NCBI GenBank assembly: GCA_014379885.1
Contig: JACMKW010000529.1
Location: forward strand, 1 to 17,816
DNA from: Rhizobacter sp.
GTDB lineage: Bacteria > Pseudomonadota > Gammaproteobacteria > Burkholderiales > Burkholderiaceae
Direction of reading: 5' to 3'
Length of the DNA: 17,816 nucleotides
The notes under the pieces were generated by a model. It ran no database searches, had not been told where the DNA came from, and saw only the letters and a list, made by a program, of their open reading frames with translations. Below, in pieces: positions 1-6,873 of the stretch. The first letter of the stretch is position 1; every line of letters starts with the position of its first letter. Both the position numbers and the translations under genes were made by a program.

Positions 1-391
1 CCACCGGCACGATCACTTCGTCGAGCACGTTTTTCACGTTGCTCGGGTTGGAGCAGAAGATCTTGAAGGTGCCGGGCGCGGCAATCTCGCCGATGGCGAT
101 GTTGGCCGAACCGGTGCCGTTCGAGGTGCCATCGGCGCGGCCCGACAGCACCGCCTCCATCACCTGCTGGGCGCCGGCGAACTTGAGCGGCTCCACATCG
201 AGGCCAGCCTCCTTGAAGTAGCCCAGCTCGATGGCGGTGTAGAACGGCAGGCCCGCCGCGATGGGCCAGTAGCCGATGCGGATCTTCGGGCCGCTCTGGG
301 CCCGCAGGATGGCGGGCGCGCCCAAGGCGAGCACGGCGCCCGCGGTGACCAGGCTGCGCCGGCGGATGTTGAAAGGCTTGTCGGTGCTCAT
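1..391 (-). CDS. ABC transporter substrate-binding protein, NMT1/SsuA/TauA type (5' part, cut by window edge)
   Basis: The first 130 residues of a periplasmic solute-binding protein are present and the rest lies beyond the left edge. The N-terminus reads MSTDKPFNIRRRSLV followed by a hydrophobic stretch ending in an AILRAQ-like cleavage site (about residue 31), a twin-arginine (Tat) signal. The mature part begins KIRIGYWPIAAGLPFYTAIE and continues GYFKEAGLDVE, then GAQQVMEAVLSGRAD, the pattern of the NMT1/SsuA/TauA family that binds nitrate, sulfonate, taurine or other small nitrogen and sulfur compounds. The ATG at 391 has a GGAGA ribosome site just upstream. It follows atzF on the same strand after 64 bp, so the two are probably cotranscribed and the ligand is plausibly an allophanate precursor (urea- or biuret-like). 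The ligand is inferred from context only. Confidence 0.85.
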   Translation of the reverse strand, partial: MSTDKPFNIRRRSLVTAGAVLALGAPAILRAQSGPKIRIGYWPIAAGLPFYTAIELGYFKEAGLDVEPLKFAGAQQVMEAVLSGRADGTSNGTGSANIAIGEIAAPGTFKIFCSNPSNVKNVLDEVIVPV

Positions 392-455
392 GGAAGTCTC
401 CGGGTGAAAAGGCAAGTCAGTGGGACGGTGACGAAGAAAGGCAAGGGCTGAGAGT

Positions 456-2273
456 TCAGAGATGCGACTGCGGCGATGCGAGATAGGCCCGCCAGCCGCC
501 GAACGAGGTGATGTCTTTCGCGCCTTCCAGCGCATACGGCTCGCAGATGAAGCCGTGCACCGAACTGCCGTCAGCCAATGCCACGCTGCCCAGCCCCAGA
601 GGCGGTGGGATCAGTGCAAGAAAAGAGCCCATGGCCGAGAGCGGCACCTCCCACACCTCGACGGCAATGGCGGCACCGCCCGACACCACTCGCAGCAGGC
701 CGGGCTTTGGCGGCTTGGTGCCGGTCAAGGCGAAGAAGCGGTACTGCGCGGCCGTGGTGGTGGCTTCGCGCAGGTGGGCACCGCGTTCGGTCAGTTGACT
801 GTTGAGTGGCAGGCCGCTCAGGTGTGCGCCCACCACCGCCAGCGCCAGCGTGGGCGCACTGGCCGGTGGCCGGGTCAACACTGCGTTGATGCCGCCCGTG
901 CGGCCCAGTGCGCCCAGCTGCAGATCGAGCTGCGCCTGCCAGCCGGCGCCAAAGCGCGCCAAGGCGGTGTCGTAGCCCGCGGGTGCGATGAAGGTCACGC
1001 CAAACGGCAATTGGCGCTCGGTGAAGCCGAAGGGCAGGGCCAGCGCACACCAGCCGAGCAGGTTCACGAAGTTGGTGTACGTGCCCAACTGCCCGTTGGC
1101 GCCGATCGGGTCGGCGGCCACCTCGGCCATGCTGGGGTGGCCGGGTGCGGTGGGCACCATCAGCACGTCGACCTGCTGCCAGATGGCCTGGGTGTCGCGC
1201 TGAGCCTCGCGCAGCTTGTAGAGGCCTCGAAAGGCGTCGGTGGCGGTGAAGCCACGTGCGCTTTCGACGATGGCGCGCACCGACGGGTCGAAGGCCTTGG
1301 GATCTTGTTCGAGCAGCTTTTGCACCACCGCGTGGCGCTCGGCCACCCAGGGCCCGCCGTACAACAGCTCGGCCGTCGCGTGCAGTGGCGAAAAGTCCAG
1401 CGGCACCACCTCATGCCCCAGTGCTTGCACGTGGGCTGCCGCGTTGGCGAACAGGGCGCGGTAGCCGGCGTCGCCACTGAACACCGGCCGCGCCGGAATG
1501 CCCACGCGCAACACGGCTTTCAGCCGCGCCGGGCCGGGCTGGAAATCGCTGTAAGCATCGCTCGCATCGGGCCCTTCGATCAGCGCGAGCACCTGTGCGG
1601 CGTCGTCCACCGTGAGCGCGAGCACCGCCACGCAGTCGATGCTGCGGCAGGCCGGCAGCAAGCCGCCCGTGCCCACGCGGCCGGGCGTGGGTTTCAGGCC
1701 CACGATGTTGTTGAAGCCGGCGGGCACGCGGCCCGAACCGGCTGTGTCGGTGCCCAGCGCAAACGGCACCTGGCCCATGGCCACCACATAGGCCGAGCCC
1801 GAGCTGGAGCCGCCGCTCACGCGCGACGAATCAAAGCTGTTGGGCACCGCGCCATAAGGCGAGCGTGTGCCCACCAGGCCGGTGGCGAACTGGTCGAGGT
1901 TGGTCTTACCGACTGCAATGGCACCCGCATCGACCAGCCGTTGCACCGCTGTGGCGTGCGCCGTGGCGGGTGCGGTGGCGAAGCCCTTGCACGCGGCCGT
2001 GGTGGGCAGGCCGGCCACGTCGATGTTGTCTTTGACGCCGAAGGGCAGGCCCAGCAGCGGTTGTGCATCGAGTGCCGCCGGGCCCAGGGCCAGCAGCTTG
2101 GCGTCGCAGGCGTCGGCCTGGGCCATCAGCACGTCGTCGGGCAGCAGCGAGATCCAGGCGGCTGCGGCCTGATGCGATTGCTCGCCCCTGAAACGCAGCA
2201 TCAGCTGGCGCACCGTCAAGGTGCCTGCGCGCAGCGCGTGCTGCAACTCCGAAAGGGTTCTGGGTTCAGACAT
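456..2273 (-). CDS. atzF: allophanate hydrolase (amidase signature family)
   Basis: This 605-residue protein is predicted to hydrolyse allophanate to ammonia and carbon dioxide in the cytoplasm, the last step of urea-carboxylase, biuret and s-triazine nitrogen pathways. The N-terminal amidase domain (about 1-440) carries the Ser-cisSer-Lys triad: Lys81 in GVKDNID, Ser156 in GGSSSGS, and nucleophile Ser180 in GTDTAGSGRVPA. A separate C-terminal domain (about 480-605, from TLALAVVGAHLSGLPLN to the end) matches the layout of allophanate hydrolases rather than single-domain amidases or GatA, and the total length of about 600 fits the family. The ATG at 2273 has only a weak GGGGCG upstream. No urea carboxylase, biuret hydrolase or cyanuric acid hydrolase gene is visible in the window, so the upstream reaction must be encoded elsewhere, possibly beyond the left edge after the transporter. 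Confidence 0.93.
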   Translation of the reverse strand: MSEPRTLSELQHALRAGTLTVRQLMLRFRGEQSHQAAAAWISLLPDDVLMAQADACDAKLLALGPAALDAQPLLGLPFGVKDNIDVAGLPTTAACKGFATAPATAHATAVQRLVDAGAIAVGKTNLDQFATGLVGTRSPYGAVPNSFDSSRVSGGSSSGSAYVVAMGQVPFALGTDTAGSGRVPAGFNNIVGLKPTPGRVGTGGLLPACRSIDCVAVLALTVDDAAQVLALIEGPDASDAYSDFQPGPARLKAVLRVGIPARPVFSGDAGYRALFANAAAHVQALGHEVVPLDFSPLHATAELLYGGPWVAERHAVVQKLLEQDPKAFDPSVRAIVESARGFTATDAFRGLYKLREAQRDTQAIWQQVDVLMVPTAPGHPSMAEVAADPIGANGQLGTYTNFVNLLGWCALALPFGFTERQLPFGVTFIAPAGYDTALARFGAGWQAQLDLQLGALGRTGGINAVLTRPPASAPTLALAVVGAHLSGLPLNSQLTERGAHLREATTTAAQYRFFALTGTKPPKPGLLRVVSGGAAIAVEVWEVPLSAMGSFLALIPPPLGLGSVALADGSSVHGFICEPYALEGAKDITSFGGWRAYLASPQSHL

Positions 2274-2303
2274 TGGCGGGCGCCCCGTTTGTGTGCATGC
2301 CTT

Positions 2304-2315
2304 CTTGTATGCAAG
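2304..2315. promoter_or_regulatory. GntR-type operator candidate upstream of atzF
   Basis: The sequence CTTGTATGCAAG is a near-perfect 12-bp palindrome lying 31-42 bp upstream of the atzF start, in the 85-bp gap after the SARP-like gene. It resembles operators of FadR/FCD-type GntR regulators (TTGTATACAA-like). A second GTGTGCATGC stretch lies close by at 2291-2300. No GntR gene is in the window, so the binding protein is unknown. The position suggests that atzF and the transporter have their own promoter rather than depending only on read-through from the gene before them. Confidence 0.4.
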
Positions 2316-2358
2316 ATGGCTAGCAGAAGGCGTGCCAATGCCCCCAACGGCTTTGTCT

Positions 2359-4362
2359 TTACGGGTACCCGGCTTGCTTCGCTGCCTGTCTGATCAAGGC
2401 CTCGCCATCGGGGGCGAAGCGGAAGGCCGCCAGAAAGTCTTCCACCCCGTAGCCCGGTTGGGCACGCTGGATGGCTGCGGCGATGGGCCGGGCTTCCTGG
2501 TGGCGGCCAGCCAACATCAGGCAGTGCAAGGCGATGCTTTGGATGTGCACATGGGCGTTGGGCCGCGCTGCCGCCTTGACTGCCCAATCGGCCGCTTCGT
2601 CATGTTGGGCCAGTCGCATCAGCCCCATCGCACGGGCGCCCATCATGGCGAACAGCATCGGGTCGAAAGGGCTCAGCGCGCGCGAGTGGTCTGACTCGCG
2701 AATGGCCGCCTGCGGGTCACCCGACTGCGCGTGCACGAAGGCCAGCGTGTAGTGGCCATGCGCAAAGTTGGGGCTCAGGTCGATGCAGGTGTCCAGCTCG
2801 GCCAGCGATTCGCGCAAATGCCCGCGCAGCCACTGCGCGCGGCCCAGAGCCCAGTGCGCTGCGGGGTCGAGGTCGTCGGCCATCAAGCCTTGCGAGGCCG
2901 TGCGGTACGCCGCTTCCACTGCACCATCACGCTCGGCCCAGCCCAGAAACGCATCTTGAAAATGCGTGAACGAGAGGCCGGCCTGGGGCCGCGCGAAAGT
3001 AGGATCCAGCTGCACCGCGTTGGCGAAGAAATGCCGCGCTTGCTCGTTGTCTTCGCGGTTGAAACGCATCATGTGCCACAAGCCGCGGTGGTGGGCCTCC
3101 CAGGCATCGAGCGAATTGGGCGCTTTCAGGATGGCGCGGTTGCGCTCGGTCACCTCGATCTGGCTGGCCACCGCCGCGACGATGCGGTCGCCGATCTCGT
3201 CGAGCCAGCCCAGGGTGTCGCCCTGCTTGCCGGTGAACACCTCGGCCCACAGCACGCGTGCGCTGCGTGTTTCAGTCAGCTGCACCGTCACGCTGACACG
3301 CCCGCCGGTTTCGTGCCGCAGCGAGCCGCCGGCCACGTAGTCCACGTTGAGGCGGCGGCCGGCGTCTTCGGCACCCACATGGCGTTCGTCAAGTGCGAAC
3401 ACCGAGCCCTGTGCAATCACGAACATGCTGCGCAGCTTGGCCAGGCGCGTGATGATGTCGTGCGCCAGGCCGTCGCCCAACCCGCCGCGCGCCGTCACGC
3501 CACGGCTGCGGTCGGTGAAGGGCATGACGGCCAGCGAGGCGCGGCGTGGGGTGGTCGATGGCTCTGGCACGCTGATCAGAGGCTTCTCGGCTGTCACGAT
3601 GAGCGAAGCAAAGGGCGCGGCGTGTCGCTGCTTGGCAGCTCGCCATGCGTGGCCGATGGGCGCCCAGTCTTGCCCTTCGGCGTCGTACTGCCGCGCGGTG
3701 GCGGCCAGGTGTTCATCGCCCTCGCGCAAACGGCCCCCTTCGGCCAACGCGTCGAACAACTGCTCGTGTGCGCGGCTGTCAAACGGGGCCAGGCGAAGCC
3801 AGGCTTCGATGGTGGTGATGGCCTCTGCCGAGCCGCGTGGCAACGCCAGTGCCAGGCGCTCCAGCACCGCCACCCGGGCCGCACGAAAGCGCCGGCGCTG
3901 GGCAGTCAGCCAGGCGCCGTAGGCGGCACTGCGGGGAATGTCCAGGCCTTCCAGGAAGTCACCCCGAAACTGCGCTACCAGTGCGCGCAGGGCGTCAAGG
4001 TCGAGCGTCGTGATGCCGCTTTGCAGCGTGTGGGCCACTTGCAGCGCATCAACGCTGCAGTCGGCCAAGTCCAGGCGCAGCGCATCGCCGTTGGCCAGCA
4101 GGCGCGGGCGGCCGGGCTCGTCGAGCACGCCGCGCAGCTTGCTCAGGCACCAGCGCAGCTCACCGCGCGGGTCGTTGGGCAAGTCCCACAGCAGCTCGCA
4201 CAAATGGCTGCGTGAAATTTCGTGCGTGGCCAGCACCAGGTAAGCGGCCAACGCCCGCACCTTGCGCGATGAAGGCAGTGGCAACACGGTGCCGTCGCGG
4301 CTGGCGACGAGCGGGCCCAGCAGCTGAAGGCGCAGAGATTCCACGCCCGTTTCCACGTCCAT
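2359..4362 (-). CDS. SARP/BTAD-type transcriptional regulator with TolB-like domain and TPR repeats
   Basis: The predicted product is 667 residues. Residues about 8-100 (RLQLLGPLVASRDG to LRLDLADCSVD) look like the winged-helix DNA-binding domain of SARP/OmpR-type activators, including SHLCELLW and GELRWCLSKLRGVLDE. Residues about 105-245 form a BTAD-like helical domain. Residues about 275-405, starting ASLAVMPFTDRS and containing YVAGGSLRHETGGRVSVTVQL, match the TolB/FlgO-like segment often seen next to TPRs in CadC- or cyclase-like regulators. TPR-like helices fill 440-640 (FFANAVQLDPTFARPQAGL, ESLAELDTCIDLSPNFAHG). No P-loop ATPase or cyclase core is seen, so it is shorter than classic large SARPs. 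The open frame extends upstream to 4800 but that part lies opposite the divergent methyltransferase gene; ATG 4362 begins just before the DNA-binding domain. Its ribosome site is weak, and in-frame GTG codons slightly upstream are alternatives. It probably controls the divergent methyltransferase/haloperoxidase unit. Confidence 0.82.
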   Translation of the reverse strand: MDVETGVESLRLQLLGPLVASRDGTVLPLPSSRKVRALAAYLVLATHEISRSHLCELLWDLPNDPRGELRWCLSKLRGVLDEPGRPRLLANGDALRLDLADCSVDALQVAHTLQSGITTLDLDALRALVAQFRGDFLEGLDIPRSAAYGAWLTAQRRRFRAARVAVLERLALALPRGSAEAITTIEAWLRLAPFDSRAHEQLFDALAEGGRLREGDEHLAATARQYDAEGQDWAPIGHAWRAAKQRHAAPFASLIVTAEKPLISVPEPSTTPRRASLAVMPFTDRSRGVTARGGLGDGLAHDIITRLAKLRSMFVIAQGSVFALDERHVGAEDAGRRLNVDYVAGGSLRHETGGRVSVTVQLTETRSARVLWAEVFTGKQGDTLGWLDEIGDRIVAAVASQIEVTERNRAILKAPNSLDAWEAHHRGLWHMMRFNREDNEQARHFFANAVQLDPTFARPQAGLSFTHFQDAFLGWAERDGAVEAAYRTASQGLMADDLDPAAHWALGRAQWLRGHLRESLAELDTCIDLSPNFAHGHYTLAFVHAQSGDPQAAIRESDHSRALSPFDPMLFAMMGARAMGLMRLAQHDEAADWAVKAAARPNAHVHIQSIALHCLMLAGRHQEARPIAAAIQRAQPGYGVEDFLAAFRFAPDGEALIRQAAKQAGYP

Positions 4363-4479
4363 TACCACGCTGATTTCCACGCACGGGTTCGACAGTTCGC
4401 TTCGACGGCTGCAGCCGCCGCCTCCCGGCCCCGCACTGCGGGGCACGGCACTGCCCATTGAACCTTCGGAGCAAATTCC
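4363..4479. promoter_or_regulatory. divergent intergenic region with two palindromes
   Basis: These 117 bp separate the minus-strand SARP-like regulator from the plus-strand methyltransferase and must hold at least the methyltransferase promoter. Two symmetric sites are visible: a perfect 12-bp palindrome CGGCTGCAGCCG at 4406-4417, and a hairpin CCCCGC-ACT-GCGGGG at 4429-4443. A GGAG at about 4468-4471 serves as ribosome site for the methyltransferase. No convincing -35/-10 pair was recognised. The palindromes are plausible operators, but GC-rich DNA gives such symmetry by chance fairly often. Confidence 0.4.
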
Positions 4480-5334
4480 ATGAACGCATTCTCTACCGCC
4501 GCCGCGGCCAAAGCACCTGAAACCGCAACCCCCGACTTCAACGCCATCAAGACCCGCCAGAAAGCCGCCTGGGCTTCGGGCGATTACGCCGTCGTCGGCA
4601 CCACCTTGCAGATCGTCGGCGAGTCGCTGTGCGAAGCGCTCGACCTGCGCGGCGGCCAGCGTGTGCTCGACGTGGCCGCGGGCAACGGCAACGTGACACT
4701 CGCCGCGGCCCGCCGCTGGTGCGAAGTCACGTCCACCGACTATGTGCCCGCGCTGCTGGAGCTTGGCCGCAAGCGCGCCGCCGCCGAGGGCTTGACCCAC
4801 ATCGACTTCCGCGAGGCCGATGTCGAGGCCCTGCCGTTCGACGACGCCAGCTTCGACGCCGTGGTCTCCACCTTCGGTTGCATGTTTGCACCCAACCCGC
4901 CGCGTGTGGCCAGCGAGCTGCTACGTGTGTGCAAGCCGGGCGGCAAGATCGGCATGGCCAACTGGACGCCCGATGGTTTCATCGGCCAGCTCTTCAAGAC
5001 GATCGGCAAACACGTGCCGCCGCCGGCTGGTGTGCAGTCACCCGCGCTGTGGGGCACCCGTGCGCGCCTCGCCGAGCTGTTCGAGACCGAGGCTCGCGAC
5101 ATCCTCGCCGAGCCACGCCAGTTCGTCATGCGCTACCGCTCGCCCGAACATTGGCTCGACGTGTTCAAGACCTACTACGGCCCGGTGCTCAAGGCCTTTG
5201 CCGCACTCGACGCCGACAAGCAGCCCGCCTTGACCGCAGACCTGCTTGCGCTCCTTGCCCGTTTCAACCGCGCTGATGACAACACCCTGGTCGCGCCGAG
5301 CGAGTACCTGCAAATCGTGATCACTCGCAAGTGA
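4480..5334 (+). CDS. class I SAM-dependent methyltransferase (UbiE/Methyltransf_11-like)
   Basis: This 284-residue cytosolic protein has the Rossmann-fold signature of small-molecule methyltransferases. Motif I is VLDVAAGNGNV (residues 62-72), the acidic residue at the end of strand 2 is Asp87 in TSTDYVP, motif II/post-II is EADVEALPFDDASFDAVVSTFG (about 112-133), and the LLRVCKPGGKIGMANW stretch (147-162) is the usual strand-5 region. The substrate cannot be read from the sequence. The gene starts at ATG 4480 after GGAG and ends 20 bp before the haloperoxidase ATG (3 bp overlap if the alternative GTG at 5331 is used), so the two are very likely translated from one message. The divergent SARP-like regulator is the obvious candidate controller. 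Methylation coupled to haloperoxidase chemistry, or a detoxifying methyl transfer, are possible roles, both inferred. Confidence 0.9.
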   Translation: MNAFSTAAAAKAPETATPDFNAIKTRQKAAWASGDYAVVGTTLQIVGESLCEALDLRGGQRVLDVAAGNGNVTLAAARRWCEVTSTDYVPALLELGRKRAAAEGLTHIDFREADVEALPFDDASFDAVVSTFGCMFAPNPPRVASELLRVCKPGGKIGMANWTPDGFIGQLFKTIGKHVPPPAGVQSPALWGTRARLAELFETEARDILAEPRQFVMRYRSPEHWLDVFKTYYGPVLKAFAALDADKQPALTADLLALLARFNRADDNTLVAPSEYLQIVITRK

Positions 5335-5354
5335 AACCTCAGCGAGACAACAAC

Positions 5355-6734
5355 ATGAACTTCTCAAACGGAAAAGCCGCGCTGATGGCCGGCTGCCTGA
5401 TCGTTTTCACACTGAACGCACGCGCCGACGTGGTGACCGACTGGAACCTCAAGGCGGGCGAGCTGATCGTTGACGCCAAGCTCGGCACGCCACCGGCCAA
5501 CCGTGTGATGGCCCTGGTGCAGACCGCCGTGTACGAGGCGGTGAGAGCCGCAGCGCTGCGCCAACCCGGTGATGCGGCCGCACTTGACGCGGCTGTGGCC
5601 GCCGCCAACCGCAGCACGCTGCTGAAGCTGATGCCGACCCAAGAGCCGGCCATCAGCGCGGCTTATCAGGCGGCGTTGGCGAAGCTACCCGAGGGCGCGG
5701 CCAAAACGGCCGGCATCACCGCGGGCGAGCAAGCTGCAGCGGCCGTGCTGGCGCGCCGTGCTGATGATGGTGCGGCCACCCCCGAGCGCTACCGCCCACA
5801 CACCACGCCTGGCATCTACGTGCCCACCGCCGCAATGGCCGCCCCGCAATGGCCGCAGCGCAAGCCGTGGTTGATGGCGAGCGCATCGCAGTTCCGCCCC
5901 GGCCCGCCGCCCGCGTTGACGAGCGCGCAGTGGGCACGCGACTACGAGGAGGTGAAGACGCTTGGCGCCAAGGCCGGCAGCAAGCGCAGCGCCGAGCAGA
6001 CCGAAGTGGCGCGCTTCTGGGAGTTTTCGTTGCCACCGATCTATCACGCGGTGCTGCGCTCGGTGGCCACCCAGCCGGGCCGCAGCGTGGCGCAGAACGC
6101 GCGCTTTTACGCCACCGCCACGCAGGCGATGGACGACGCGATGATTGCGGTGTTCGACGCCAAGTACCACTACAACTTCTGGCGCCCCATCACCGCGATT
6201 CGCAATGGCGACGCCGATGGCAACAACGCAACCCAGCCCGAGGCAGCCTGGGCCTCGTTGATTGACCCGCCCTTGCACCCCGAATACCCCAGCGCGCATT
6301 CCATCCTGGCCGGCACCCTGGGTGTTGTGCTGCAGGCAGAAGCCGGTGCGGGTGCGTTGCCGGTGCTGAGCGCCAGTAGCCCGAGCGCCCAGGGCGCCAC
6401 GCGCCGCTGGAGGCAGGTCGACGACTTCACGCAGGAGGTGGCGAACTCGCGCATCTGGGCCGGCATTCACTACCGCACCTCCGGCGAGGTGGGCCTGGCC
6501 ATGGGGCAGAAGATCGGCGCTTTGGCAGTGGCGCAGATGGCCACGGTACCGATCGCCGAGGCGCAGTTGGTTGAGCGTGTGGCCGTGCGTGGTGTGCAGG
6601 TCTACGAGTGCCGTGCCGATGCCGGCGCCGCGGGTGGCGTGTCAGAGGTGTTCGTGGCACCGCATGCCGAGCTATTCGCACCGCAGGCACGCGCCATTCC
6701 GTGGTTGCTGCTGACAGGCGCGAACGGGGGCTGA
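5355..6734 (+). CDS. exported vanadium-dependent haloperoxidase-like protein (PAP2 superfamily) with degenerate DUF3455-like tail
   Basis: With ATG 5355 the product is 459 residues and opens with a Sec signal peptide (hydrophobic residues 8-20, cleavage near ARA-DVVTDW, residue 24). An in-frame GTG at 5331 overlapping the methyltransferase stop is an alternative start, but 5355 places the signal peptide correctly. The vanadate pocket is recognisable: Lys270 and Arg277 in KYHYNFWRP, Ser313-Ala314-His315 in HPEYPSAHS, Arg366 and His372 in SRIWAGIHYR. Relative to the classic KX6RP/PSGH/SRX5H pattern, Gly is Ala314 and the Asp four residues after the catalytic His is Ser376. Such proteins oxidise halides with hydrogen peroxide or act as acid phosphatases; which applies here cannot be told. 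Residues about 407-459 (GVQVYECR, FVAPHAELF, then directly AIPWLLL) look like DUF3455 with its centre missing. The gene ends just before a REP-like pair. Confidence 0.88.
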   Translation: MNFSNGKAALMAGCLIVFTLNARADVVTDWNLKAGELIVDAKLGTPPANRVMALVQTAVYEAVRAAALRQPGDAAALDAAVAAANRSTLLKLMPTQEPAISAAYQAALAKLPEGAAKTAGITAGEQAAAAVLARRADDGAATPERYRPHTTPGIYVPTAAMAAPQWPQRKPWLMASASQFRPGPPPALTSAQWARDYEEVKTLGAKAGSKRSAEQTEVARFWEFSLPPIYHAVLRSVATQPGRSVAQNARFYATATQAMDDAMIAVFDAKYHYNFWRPITAIRNGDADGNNATQPEAAWASLIDPPLHPEYPSAHSILAGTLGVVLQAEAGAGALPVLSASSPSAQGATRRWRQVDDFTQEVANSRIWAGIHYRTSGEVGLAMGQKIGALAVAQMATVPIAEAQLVERVAVRGVQVYECRADAGAAGGVSEVFVAPHAELFAPQARAIPWLLLTGANGG

Positions 6735-6770
6735 GGGTGCCGTTGATGAGCGACGTGCTCCAGCCAGAGT

Positions 6771-6840
6771 CCCGTTCGCCCTGAGCTTGTCGAAGGGTGA
6801 GCACGGCGCGGCGCTGGCTTCGACAGGCTCAGCCCAAACC
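6771..6840. repeat. REP-like inverted pair between convergent genes
   Basis: TGAGCTTGTCGAAG (6782-6795) and CTTCGACAGGCTCA (6818-6831) form a 14-bp inverted repeat with one mismatch and a 22-nt loop; flanking bases (about 6771-6781 and 6832-6840) continue the symmetry imperfectly. This is the widespread proteobacterial extragenic palindrome whose accidental translations read FGLSLSKP or LRQAQGE. It lies in the 139-bp gap between the convergent haloperoxidase and CHASE-kinase genes and could act as a bidirectional transcription stop. No T-run follows either arm. Confidence 0.8.
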
Positions 6841-6873
6841 GAGGCAGGGGGGACAGCTGAGCAACCTCACCCA

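Noticed and set aside
462..2393. 643-codon plus-strand open frame opposite atzF
   Set aside because: It is rich in His, Arg, Gln and Gly with no domain, and lies exactly opposite a gene with an intact catalytic triad; it is a shadow frame of GC-rich coding DNA.
4363..4800. N-terminal extension of the SARP-like gene up to 4800
   Set aside because: The added 146 residues are low-complexity and lie opposite the methyltransferase gene and its promoter; the DNA-binding domain begins right after ATG 4362.
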